A stretch of DNA of 22,024 bases, from assembly GCA_001820655.1 (NCBI GenBank), contig MHQM01000023.1, forward strand, positions 1-22,024, read 5' to 3'. Positions 13,879 to 20,250 of this stretch are shown here, in pieces. The position numbers and the translations under genes are program-made. The notes under the pieces are model-generated. The model did no database searches. It worked only from the letters and a program-made list of their open reading frames with translations, and was not told the DNA's origin. Source of the DNA: Candidatus Sungbacteria bacterium RIFCSPHIGHO2_02_FULL_52_23 (GTDB taxonomy: Bacteria; Patescibacteriota; Minisyncoccia; Sungbacterales; HO2-52-23). Positions within the stretch are counted from its first letter, which is position 1. Every line of letters begins with the position of its first letter.

Positions 13879-13917
13879 ATGGTTGCATAGTACCATGCAA
13901 CCATGGTACCCTATACT
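13879..13917 (+). promoter_or_regulatory. Operator and promoter of the toxin-antitoxin pair
   Basis: ATGGTTGCAT (13879-13888) and ATGCAACCAT (13895-13904) form a perfect 10-bp inverted repeat with 6-nt spacer. A TATACT box follows (13912-13917). Repression by the antitoxin complex is inferred from the usual behaviour of such modules. No good -35 was seen. Confidence 0.55.
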
Positions 13918-13921
13918 AACT

Positions 13922-14200
13922 ATGCCAACCCTGACTATCCCCAAAAAATTATTGAAAAAAGATGCTGATCTGGTAGTGATCCCTCGGAAAGAATACGAGG
14001 CGCTTATTCGCGGAAAAAATGGATACAAAAAAACTACTGTAGTGAAGCGATCTCCATCGTTCCGTGTGGCAAAAAAAGATGAGCCGTTCTACGATGCACT
14101 TGATCAGGAGCTTACTGACGCGTTGCGCGATGTGGACAATGGAAATGTCTATGGCCCATTTGATTCAGTGGAAAAACTCCGCAAATCCCTTGAATCATGA
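13922..14200 (+). CDS. Antitoxin-like protein of a type II module
   Basis: 92 residues from ATG 13922. Frame-open ATGs upstream (13868, 13895) lie in or before the operator and are rejected. The N terminus LTIPKKLLKKDADLVVIPRKEYEAL is a likely DNA-binding and dimerisation part; the end (LRDVDNGNVYGPFDSVEKLRKSLES) is acidic and probably wraps the toxin. It resembles the small antitoxins paired with RelE-type toxins; I cannot assign it to Phd/YefM or AbrB with confidence. It overlaps the toxin gene by ATGA (14197-14200). No Shine-Dalgarno; the mRNA may be nearly leaderless. Confidence 0.7.
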   Translation: MPTLTIPKKLLKKDADLVVIPRKEYEALIRGKNGYKKTTVVKRSPSFRVAKKDEPFYDALDQELTDALRDVDNGNVYGPFDSVEKLRKSLES

Positions 14201-14442
14201 ACCTTTATTATTCCCCGCGGCTTAAGGCAGATATCAGGAAAATCTCCAAAGAGATACGGCAGAAATTTTATAAGCAAGCGGAATTACTTAGACGAAATTT
14301 AAGTCACCCCTCGCTTCGGGCAAAAAAGTACAACGAGGCGGAAGATATTTGGCAGGCTCGAATTGACAGAAAATACCGGTTTTATTTCAGGATAGAAAGA
14401 GATACTTATACTCTTATCACCATCAAGCGCCATTCGGATTAA
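14197..14442 (+). CDS. RelE/ParE-superfamily toxin
   Basis: 81 residues, typical size. The fold signature is visible: an N-terminal strand and helices (MNLYYSPRLKADIRKISKEI), then LRAKKYNEAEDIWQARID, the strand RKYRFYFRIERDTYTLITI and the terminal KRHSD. The arginines in YRFYFRI and the histidine near the C terminus match the usual positions of RelE-type ribosome-dependent RNases, so mRNA cleavage is the best guess; ParE-type gyrase inhibition cannot be excluded. It is translationally coupled to the antitoxin and ends 3 nt before the remnant atpC gene on the other strand. Confidence 0.75.
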   Translation: MNLYYSPRLKADIRKISKEIRQKFYKQAELLRRNLSHPSLRAKKYNEAEDIWQARIDRKYRFYFRIERDTYTLITIKRHSD

Positions 14443-14445
14443 AAA

Positions 14446-14577
14446 CTACACCGGCAAATCCTCAAGCCGGATGTCTTCCAGATGCACCGTGATCTGCCCC
14501 TGCGGAGTCGCCGCGATCAGCTTCTCCGCCTCGCCCTCAAACAAAGTTGATTGTATGGAATAAATAGACAATTTCAT
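14446..14577 (-). pseudogene. Truncated second atpC (43 codons)
   Basis: ATG 14577 to TAG 14446. The first 31 residues (MKLSIYSIQSTLFEGEAEKL, then IAATPQGQITV) align with the intact AtpC start, with changes such as R2K, V3L, H6Y, V20L, L26Q and M29I. After that the sequence departs (HLEDIRLEDLPV) and stops, so half of the beta domain is missing and the product cannot be a normal epsilon. It shares no run of identity with the working gene long enough to be a recent copy; it is more likely the remnant of a diverged atpC. It lies after a strong terminator and opposite the toxin. Confidence 0.85.
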
Positions 14578-14637
14578 AACTCATATCACACTACCATAGG
14601 TATCTATGCTCATCAACATTCATTATGTATGGAACAC

Positions 14638-14675
14638 ATCAAAAAGCGTCCCGATATGTCGGGACGCTTTTTGAT
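14638..14675. terminator. Strong two-way terminator inside the atp interruption
   Basis: A 17-bp perfect stem (14638-14654 with 14659-14675), loop TATG, with AAAAAGCGTCCCGA and TCGGGACGCTTTTT arms giving T-runs in both directions. It closes the minus-strand unit that starts at the 15435-15463 promoter. Confidence 0.85.
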
Positions 14676-14949
14676 TTCTTCAGAGACGTACCCGTCACAA
14701 AGCTGGGTGCGAGCATGATTGATAGCCGCTGGATAAAAAGACGATACTCGGGAGAGAGTTTTTGCCCCACTCCATACGTATTATCTTCGGGTCGGGGCAC
14801 TATCGCCTTCCGATCCGAAACTACCAGTACTCGCGCCGTAGCTTGGTGGCGGCTAATCCGTTCCCTCCTACAAACCAGCCACGCCATGTGATGGATTCGT
14901 ATAAGGGAGGGACCTTTCAAAAAGAAAAGTCCCTCGCCAACTGTAAGCA
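14676..14949 (-). other. Foldable stretch without a convincing gene (possible structured RNA)
   Basis: Between the 104-codon gene and the terminator I see no clear gene. Complementary arms are nested: GATTGATAGCCGC (14717-14729) with GCGGCTAATC (14849-14858); TTCGGGTCGG (14786-14795) with CCGATCCGAA (14810-14819), enclosing GGC/GCC; and a 12-bp hairpin (14907-14918 with 14924-14935, loop of five). A minus-strand frame of 118 codons (14995 to 14639) crosses it but reads through the whole terminator, so it is doubtful. Confidence 0.4.
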
Positions 14950-15264
14950 CTAAAGCTCTTCTTCGGCCGCCACGATGGCGGCCAGTCGATCCCATGCCGC
15001 CGTAGCGGCGAGAATCTCTTCGCTGTCAGCCCTGCGGCTGACCGCGGATGCCGTCGCGCCAAACGCGACGCCTGGTCTCAACGGAACCTGCAACTCATCA
15101 ACAGGTTCCCTATAGCTACGATAAATCGTAGCTATAATTTCAAACGCGTCTTCCTCTTTCATGCCCTTCTCCTTCATCAGAGAGCTGTTCACCGCGTCCC
15201 GTGCTTGGGAGCCGACTACGAGTCGGACGCGCGGCGCTTCAGCAAGGCATTCAAACCACCGCAT
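14950..15264 (-). CDS. Unknown 104-residue protein in the atp interruption
   Basis: I do not recognise this protein. It begins MRWFECLAEAPRVRLVVGSQ, is soluble, rich in alanine and glutamate towards the end (AAWDRLAAIVAAEEEL), with no membrane segment. Composition and length suit a real gene. It has a consensus promoter 170 nt upstream and a leader with a complete transcription terminator, so its expression is probably conditional. A 12-bp inverted repeat (15111-15136, TATAGCTACGAT and its mirror, AA between) lies within the coding region and resembles the core of the 40-bp palindromes. Start signal is weak (GAGG about 12 nt upstream). Confidence 0.45.
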   Translation of the reverse strand: MRWFECLAEAPRVRLVVGSQARDAVNSSLMKEKGMKEEDAFEIIATIYRSYREPVDELQVPLRPGVAFGATASAVSRRADSEEILAATAAWDRLAAIVAAEEEL

Positions 15265-15315
15265 GATTTACGATAGCCTCAATGCCTCGCTGAAGTAAGA
15301 AAGCGATTCAATTGT

Positions 15316-15429
15316 AAAAAACTACTCCCTCTTCTGAATCCCGAAATGCTTTCGGAACTCGGATAAGGGAGGGAGTATGTCATAAAGACTACACTCCGCT
15401 TCGATACTATAAACCCTGACCCGAAACTG
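15316..15429 (-). promoter_or_regulatory. Leader attenuator or riboswitch candidate (antiterminator/terminator pair)
   Basis: On the minus-strand RNA, GGAGUGUAGUC (15397-15387) can pair with GACAUACUCC (15381-15372). The second arm is also the start of UACUCCCUC (15377-15369), which pairs perfectly with GAGGGAGUA (15331-15323), followed by G and six U. The terminator encloses an 11-bp inner stem topped by CCGAAA-GCA-UUUCGG. The two folds exclude each other, as in attenuators and transcriptional riboswitches. It could also be a free small RNA of about 110 nt. Confidence 0.6.
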
Positions 15430-15434
15430 TCTAT

Positions 15435-15463
15435 AGTATATCATACCATGTATTGTTTGTCAA
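15435..15463 (-). promoter_or_regulatory. Consensus promoter driving the attenuated leader
   Basis: Minus strand TTGACA (15463-15458), 17 nt, TATACT (15440-15435). ATACTATA/TATAGTAT (15404-15411, 15432-15439) forms an 8-bp inverted repeat over the -10 and early leader, a possible operator. Confidence 0.75.
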
Positions 15464-15528
15464 GTACTTGAGTGAGATTTTATCATTTTATCCCATACAT
15501 AAGCCATTATTGCGAGAAGTTCAGCACC

Positions 15529-15550
15529 AAAAACAGCGTCTGTAACGCTG
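15529..15550 (-). terminator. Weak second terminator downstream of atpD
   Basis: CAGCGT (15550-15545 on the minus strand) pairs with ACGCTG (15539-15534), loop of five, then TTTTT. The rest of 15464-15599 shows only a TCCCATA/TATGGGA pair (15491-15497, 15564-15570). Confidence 0.4.
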
Positions 15551-15599
15551 GTGATTCGTCCGATATGGGATTGAGCGGGACTTCTTTTTTTGTCTTTGT

Positions 15600-15631
15600 C
15601 AAAAAGCCGCGAGAAAGCCCGCGGCTTTTTG
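15600..15631 (-). terminator. Terminator directly after atpD
   Basis: AAAAAGCCGCG (15601-15611) pairs with CGCGGCTTTTT (15620-15630), extended by one C-G pair, 2 nt after the atpD stop. On the minus strand the arm ends in CTTTTT. It cuts atpD off from atpC. Confidence 0.8.
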
Positions 15632-15632
15632 T

Positions 15633-17003
15633 TCATTTCACCTCGTCAATGCTTCCTTTCATATAAAATGCGGATTCGGGCTTGTCGTCGTGATTGCCTG
15701 CGAGAATCTCGGCAAAGCTTCTGATGGTGTCTTCAATTTTTACAAATTTGCCCGGGATGCCCGCAAATACTTCCGCGACAAAGAATGGCTGGGACAAAAA
15801 GCGCTGGATTTTACGCGCGCGATTGACCGTAAGCTTGTCCTCATCCGAAAGCTCCTCCATGCCGAGGATGTTGATGATGTCCTGAAGCTCCGCATAGCGT
15901 TGGAGACTTTTTTGTACTTCGCGGGCGACGCGATAGTGCTCCTCTCCGACGATATTGAGATTGAGTCCGGTGGATGCGGATGCCAGAGGGTCTACCGCAG
16001 GGTAGATGCCAAGCTCGGTGAGGGCGCGCGAGAGCACGATCGTGGAATCAAGGTGTGAGAATGTCGTCGCAGGTGCAGGATCAGTGATGTCGTCCGCAGG
16101 CACATAGATTGCCTGCACCGAGGTGACCGAGCCTCGGGTGGTGGATGTGATGCGCTCCTGCAGTTCCCCCATTTCTGACGCGAGCGTCGGCTGGTATCCT
16201 ACAGCAGACGGCATGCGGCCAAGAAGCGCTGATACTTCGGCTCCTGCTTGCGAGAAGCGGAAGATATTATCTATGAAAAGAAGCACATCTTTGCCTTCCT
16301 CGTCGCGGAAGTATTCTGCCATGGTGAGTGCCGTCAGAGGTGTGCGCAGGCGTGCTCCGGGCACTTCGTTCATCTGTCCGAAGACGAGCACTGCTTTATC
16401 GCTGACGCCCGACTCCTGCATCTCAAGAAGCAAGTCGTTGCCTTCGCGCGTGCGTTCCCCTACTCCGGCAAATACCGAGACGCCGCCGGATTCTTCCGCC
16501 ACATTGCGGATGAGTTCTTTTAAAAGCACGGTTTTGCCCACGCCCGCTCCTCCGAAAAGTCCGACTTTGCCTCCGCGGATAAAGGGTGCTAACAGATCAA
16601 TGACCTTGATGCCGGTTTCAAAAATCTCCGTTTTGGTCGCCTGCTCCGTCAATGGAGGTGCGGCGCGATGTATGGGCCAGCGCTTGGTAAATGCTTTGTC
16701 GTCTGGGCGATCAATGGGATCGCCAAGTACGTTGAAAAGCCGCCCCACGGTTTCGCGCCCCACGGGTACCGAGACTTGCGCGCCGGTATCCTCCACGGCC
16801 ATGCCGCGGCGGATGCCGTCGGTGGATGAGAGCGCTACTGCCCGTACGCGCCCCGATCCCATATGCCGCGCCACTTCGCATACCACGACGTTTTTGTCGT
16901 CGCGTATGATTTTGAGTGCGTTGAAAATTGCCGGAAGCTTACCCCCCTCAAATGCGACATCCACGACCGGCCCGATGATTTGTACGACTGTTCCTTTGTG
17001 CAT
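15633..17003 (-). CDS. atpD: ATP synthase beta subunit
   Basis: 456 residues from ATG 17003 (MHKGTVVQIIGPVVDVAFE), the normal beta N terminus; the longer open frame to 17084 overlaps atpG and is rejected. Walker A GGAGVGKT lies at 151-158, Walker B VLLFIDNIFRFSQAG follows, with GERTREGNDLL, SALLGRMPSAVGYQPTLA and the DELSDEDK-type segment ELSDEDKLTVNRARKI all present. It is the catalytic nucleotide-binding subunit of F1. It starts 10 nt after atpG. The gene ends DEVK with TGA, then a terminator, so the operon stops here instead of continuing into atpC. Its last 50 codons are duplicated at 13592-13741. Confidence 0.98.
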   Translation of the reverse strand: MHKGTVVQIIGPVVDVAFEGGKLPAIFNALKIIRDDKNVVVCEVARHMGSGRVRAVALSSTDGIRRGMAVEDTGAQVSVPVGRETVGRLFNVLGDPIDRPDDKAFTKRWPIHRAAPPLTEQATKTEIFETGIKVIDLLAPFIRGGKVGLFGGAGVGKTVLLKELIRNVAEESGGVSVFAGVGERTREGNDLLLEMQESGVSDKAVLVFGQMNEVPGARLRTPLTALTMAEYFRDEEGKDVLLFIDNIFRFSQAGAEVSALLGRMPSAVGYQPTLASEMGELQERITSTTRGSVTSVQAIYVPADDITDPAPATTFSHLDSTIVLSRALTELGIYPAVDPLASASTGLNLNIVGEEHYRVAREVQKSLQRYAELQDIINILGMEELSDEDKLTVNRARKIQRFLSQPFFVAEVFAGIPGKFVKIEDTIRSFAEILAGNHDDKPESAFYMKGSIDEVK

Positions 17004-17013
17004 AGGTATATGA

Positions 17014-17952
17014 TTAAGACTCAAGGGCTTCTTTGCCCGCAGTGATTTCCGTAAGTTCTCTTGTGATATTCGCTTGGCGGGCATTGTTATAAGTGAGAGT
17101 AAGATCGGTAATCAAATCTTTGGCGTTGTCCGAGGCGCTCTTCATGGCGACCATGCGCGCCGAGTGCTCCGAGGCGTTGGACTCAAGGATGATATGATGA
17201 ATATGCATCCGAATCAACTGCGATACAAGCGATTCCAGAATCTCGGCAGGAGACGGTTCAAATTTATAATCATACGAAAAGGTTGTAGGTTGTAGGTTGT
17301 AGGTTGTAGGTGTTGGAGCGAAGCGTCCTTTTTCCGGCAAAATGCTCGTCACCGCTTCCCGGATGCTTTCTTGTGTCGCGGGCAGTATTTTTTTTGCCAC
17401 CGCTTCTTGCAGGAGTGTCGTCCGGAAATTCATATAGACCGTTTGCACCTCATCCCATGAGCCATCCTGAAATCCCGCAATCAGCGTATCCGCGATTTCG
17501 CGGGTCTCTGTCATCGTAGAATAGTCGCCGTATCCCCAGAAGCTTTTTGTAGGGCTGATGCCGCGTTTTTCAAAATAATCCTTTGCCTTCTTCCCCACCG
17601 TAATGAGAATATATGGTCTTCGCAAGACCTTATATTGGTTGATTTGGACTTCGGCTTTTTTCAGCACGTTTGCATTAAAAGCTCCAGCAAGGCCTTTGTC
17701 TGAAGTTACGACAAGCACGCAGGATTTTTTGATTTCGCGCTCGCCAAACAGCGGTGGCATGAGATTTATAGGAGTATGTGACAGGAGATTCTCCGCGATC
17801 TCAAGAGACGCCACCGCATACGGCCGTGCGGACAGGGCAAACTGCTGTGCTTTGCGCATTTTGGTAGCCGACACCACCTCCATCGCTTTGGTGATCTGGC
17901 TCGTATTCTTCACGGACTTAATCCGCTGTTTGATTGCTTTTACGGACGGCAT
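17014..17952 (-). CDS. atpG: ATP synthase gamma subunit with repeat-encoded insertion
   Basis: 312 residues, about 25 longer than usual. The N-terminal helix KAIKQRIKSVKNTSQITKAM and the C-terminal ASDNAKDLITDLTLTYNNAR are the two ends of the central stalk coiled coil; LVVTSDKGLAGAFNANV is the conserved middle strand. Gamma rotates inside the alpha-beta ring. The extra residues (about 208-225, with PTPTTYNLQPTTFS) fall just before the conserved YKFEPSPAEIL and are encoded by a 7-bp tandem repeat at 17281-17308. The gene starts 10 nt after the unknown gene at 17963 and is followed by atpD. Confidence 0.97.
   Translation of the reverse strand: MPSVKAIKQRIKSVKNTSQITKAMEVVSATKMRKAQQFALSARPYAVASLEIAENLLSHTPINLMPPLFGEREIKKSCVLVVTSDKGLAGAFNANVLKKAEVQINQYKVLRRPYILITVGKKAKDYFEKRGISPTKSFWGYGDYSTMTETREIADTLIAGFQDGSWDEVQTVYMNFRTTLLQEAVAKKILPATQESIREAVTSILPEKGRFAPTPTTYNLQPTTFSYDYKFEPSPAEILESLVSQLIRMHIHHIILESNASEHSARMVAMKSASDNAKDLITDLTLTYNNARQANITRELTEITAGKEALES
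17281..17308. repeat. Tandem heptanucleotide repeat (GGTTGTA x4) inside atpG
   Basis: Four exact copies of GGTTGTA on the plus strand, then a partial GGTG. The unit length is not a multiple of three, so gain or loss of one unit would shift the atpG frame. Confidence 0.95.
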
Positions 17953-17962
17953 AGTCTCTTGA

Positions 17963-18325
17963 TTATTTGATCTCTTCCCATCGGTTTACTAATTCAGGTA
18001 AGGTGTTTTGCGTCATTTCTGTTTTAACATGCCCATTTTCAAATACGATGCGCATGCGATCATTTCCGCCCGTAAAAGAGAACAGATAATTGGCAGAACC
18101 GCCGCGTGCATCTATCATAAAATGCTGTAAGTCCTCCTCTAACTGCTGTCTTGAAACCGATGGACGCCTATACATGCTTTCCAATATCCTTCCTTTTTGG
18201 AGTGCCTCATCTATCTTCACGAAGACGGCTGTAAGTTGATCTGCATCACTGGTTTTCATCGCTTCGGCGAGTTCATACTCAAACCCTTCTTGTTTTTCGG
18301 TTTCTTGTTTTGATTGCTCAGTCAT
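17963..18325 (-). CDS. Unknown protein inserted between atpA and atpG
   Basis: 120 residues; I do not recognise it. The N terminus is acidic and polar (MTEQSKQETEKQEGFEYELA), the middle helical (SRQQLEEDLQHFM), and the C-terminal half looks like a beta-rich domain (NYLFSFTGGNDRMRIVFENG, then VKTEMTQNTLPELVNRWEEI). No membrane segment. It overlaps the atpA stop by ATGA (18322-18325) and ends 10 nt before atpG, so it is tightly built into the operon and translated with it. In most bacteria atpA and atpG are adjacent. An assembly factor or regulator of F1 is a reasonable guess, based only on position. Confidence 0.75.
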   Translation of the reverse strand: MTEQSKQETEKQEGFEYELAEAMKTSDADQLTAVFVKIDEALQKGRILESMYRRPSVSRQQLEEDLQHFMIDARGGSANYLFSFTGGNDRMRIVFENGHVKTEMTQNTLPELVNRWEEIK

Positions 18326-19851
18326 TTCAGTTTCTTAAACTCTCCGATTGCGGTTTTGAGAGCTTCTTCGGTTTCTTTTGTGAGGTCTCCGGAGGTCTTT
18401 ATTTTCTCAAGTACGTCCTCGCGGTGCATTTTGTCCATGTAGTCCAAGAGCGCCGTACCTATGTCGGCGACTTCGGCGGGCGGCACATCGTCCAGAAATC
18501 CTCCAGTACCCGCATACATCAGCACGACCTGCTCTTCAAACGGGAGCGGTTTGAGTTCTGGTTGCTTGAGAAGCTCGGTCAAGACGCGGCCGCGCTCAAT
18601 GCGCTTGCGCGTGCCCTCATCAAGCTCCGATGCAAACTGGGCGAATGCCGCAAGCTCGCGGAATTGTGCAAGCTCAAGCCGCAAACGTCCCGCGACTTTC
18701 TTCATGGCTTTGGTCTGTGCCGCGGATCCTACGCGCGATACCGAAAGGCCTGCATTGACCGCAGGGCGCACGCCCTGATAAAAGAGTTCGGGTTCAAGAT
18801 AAATCTGCCCGTCGGTGATGGAGATGACGTTGGTCGGGATATATGCGGATACGTCGCCGAGCTGTGTTTCAATGATGGGGAGTGCTGTCAGCGATCCCCC
18901 GCCGTTTTCTTTGTTCAGCCGTGCGGCGCGCTCCAGAAGCCGCGAATGGAGATAAAAGATATCTCCCGGGTATGCTTCGCGTCCCGGGGGCCTGCGTAGA
19001 AGCAATGAAAGCTCCCGATACGCCCATGCGTGTTTGGACAAGTCGTCGTAGATCACAAGCGCGTCGCGTCCTTGGTGCATGAAATATTCGCCGATGGCAG
19101 TGGCACTATACGGCGCCAGATACCACAAGGGCGAGGGCGAGGAAGCAGGAGCCGATACTACGATCGTGTAGTCCATGGCGCCGTGCTCTTTGAGAGTCGC
19201 CACGATTTTCGCAACCTTGGACTCTTTTTGGCCGATTGCGACATAAATACAGATGGGCGTCGGGTGGCGCGTATCGCGGCCCTGATTGATGATCGTATCA
19301 ATCGCGATGGAGGTTTTCCCGATCTGGCGATCCCCGATGATGAGCTCGCGCTGGCCGCGCCCTACGGGGATCATGCCGTCAATCGTCTTGATACCCGTAT
19401 GGAGGGGAGTGCCTACGGGCTCGCGCGCAATCACCGATGGAGCCGCGCGTTCTACCGGATAAAAAACTTCTTTTGAATTGCTTTTGAAAATAGGGCCCCG
19501 TCCGTCCTGCGGCCTGCCGAGGGGATTGACGACGCGGCCGATCATCTCCTCTCCCACCTGCACGGACAAAACCCGTCCGGTATGCCGCACAATGCCTCCC
19601 TCTTTAATATGCGTGTAGTCGCCGAGGATGATCGCGCCGACAGAGTCTTCTTCAAGGTTGAATGCGATTCCGCTGACAGCGCCGCTTTCCGTTTCAAACT
19701 CAAGCATTTCCTGCGAGGCCACGTCCGCAAGGCCGTATATCTTGGCAATGCCGTCGCCCACCTCCAAGACATGGCCGACTTTTTCGGCTTTGATTTCTCC
19801 CGCGAATCCTTCAATTTCTTTTTTGAGATGCGTAATGACTGTGTCTTTCAT
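18322..19851 (-). CDS. atpA: ATP synthase alpha subunit
   Basis: 509 residues, full length. It is the non-catalytic nucleotide-binding subunit of F1. Walker A GDRQIGKT is at 173-180; VGDGIAKIYGL, GRVVNPLGRPQDG, LVIYDDLSKHAWAYRELSLL, PGREAYPGDIFYLHSRLLER and the C-terminal FAQFASELDEGTRKRIERG are all standard. The segment reads KHAWAYRE where most have KQAVAYRQ, a mild variation. It starts 15 nt after atpH. It overlaps the unknown gene downstream by ATGA. Confidence 0.98.
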   Translation of the reverse strand: MKDTVITHLKKEIEGFAGEIKAEKVGHVLEVGDGIAKIYGLADVASQEMLEFETESGAVSGIAFNLEEDSVGAIILGDYTHIKEGGIVRHTGRVLSVQVGEEMIGRVVNPLGRPQDGRGPIFKSNSKEVFYPVERAAPSVIAREPVGTPLHTGIKTIDGMIPVGRGQRELIIGDRQIGKTSIAIDTIINQGRDTRHPTPICIYVAIGQKESKVAKIVATLKEHGAMDYTIVVSAPASSPSPLWYLAPYSATAIGEYFMHQGRDALVIYDDLSKHAWAYRELSLLLRRPPGREAYPGDIFYLHSRLLERAARLNKENGGGSLTALPIIETQLGDVSAYIPTNVISITDGQIYLEPELFYQGVRPAVNAGLSVSRVGSAAQTKAMKKVAGRLRLELAQFRELAAFAQFASELDEGTRKRIERGRVLTELLKQPELKPLPFEEQVVLMYAGTGGFLDDVPPAEVADIGTALLDYMDKMHREDVLEKIKTSGDLTKETEEALKTAIGEFKKLK

Positions 19852-19866
19852 AAAAGTTTGTGGATA

Positions 19867-20250
19867 CTATCGGGCGCTAAACATACGGTCAAGGCGGCTG
19901 CGTGCGCTTGCGTCAATCATCGTCTCATCATCAACCAGTATGCGCATGCCTCCGAGGATCGCGGGATCAATCTTTTCTTCCCACATTGGTTTTCTGGTAA
20001 GGACCGCTTCAATCTCTTTTTTTACCGCCGCAGTCAGGGGAGATGCGGATGTCACCGCGACTTTGTGCAGATTTTGATCCGCGAGCCAGCGCCGCTCCGT
20101 CTTGCGGACGATTGCCGCGAGGAGCTTGGAGTCTTTGTTTTTGCGGAGCATGCCAAGAAACCTCCGGATCATCGACGGCCGTTTTTCGGCCCCGGCAGGC
20201 GCAAGGGCTTCTGCAAGCGCTTCTGCATATTGTGTCACGGTGTACTTCAT
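19867..20250 (-). CDS. atpH: ATP synthase delta subunit (short)
   Basis: 127 residues against about 175-180 in most bacteria, so the N-terminal helical domain is reduced. It opens MKYTVTQYAEALAEALAP, and ends with the conserved delta C terminus, IDPAILGGMRILVDDETMID followed by ASARSRLDRM (usual form: DPxLIGGxxIxxGDxxxDxSxxxxLxxL). Delta links F1 to the peripheral stalk. It overlaps the atpF stop by ATGA (20247-20250). The small size fits other compact subunits of this enzyme. Confidence 0.88.
   Translation of the reverse strand: MKYTVTQYAEALAEALAPAGAEKRPSMIRRFLGMLRKNKDSKLLAAIVRKTERRWLADQNLHKVAVTSASPLTAAVKKEIEAVLTRKPMWEEKIDPAILGGMRILVDDETMIDASARSRLDRMFSAR

Noticed and set aside
14639..14995. 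118-codon minus-strand frame in the atp interruption
   Set aside because: It overlaps the 104-codon gene and reads through the entire strong terminator before stopping, so it is kept only as a possibility under the foldable-region entry.
14676..15632. tRNA, tmRNA, SRP or RNase P RNA in the gene-poor interval
   Set aside because: No T-loop consensus, CCA end, or conserved core words of those RNAs were found on either strand.
16123..17013. 296-codon open frame on the plus strand
   Set aside because: It is antisense to atpD, whose conserved protein explains the region; composition is serine/proline-rich shadow coding.
17281..17320. Possible CRISPR or iteron array from the repeated heptamer
   Set aside because: Units are contiguous without spacers and lie inside the conserved atpG frame.
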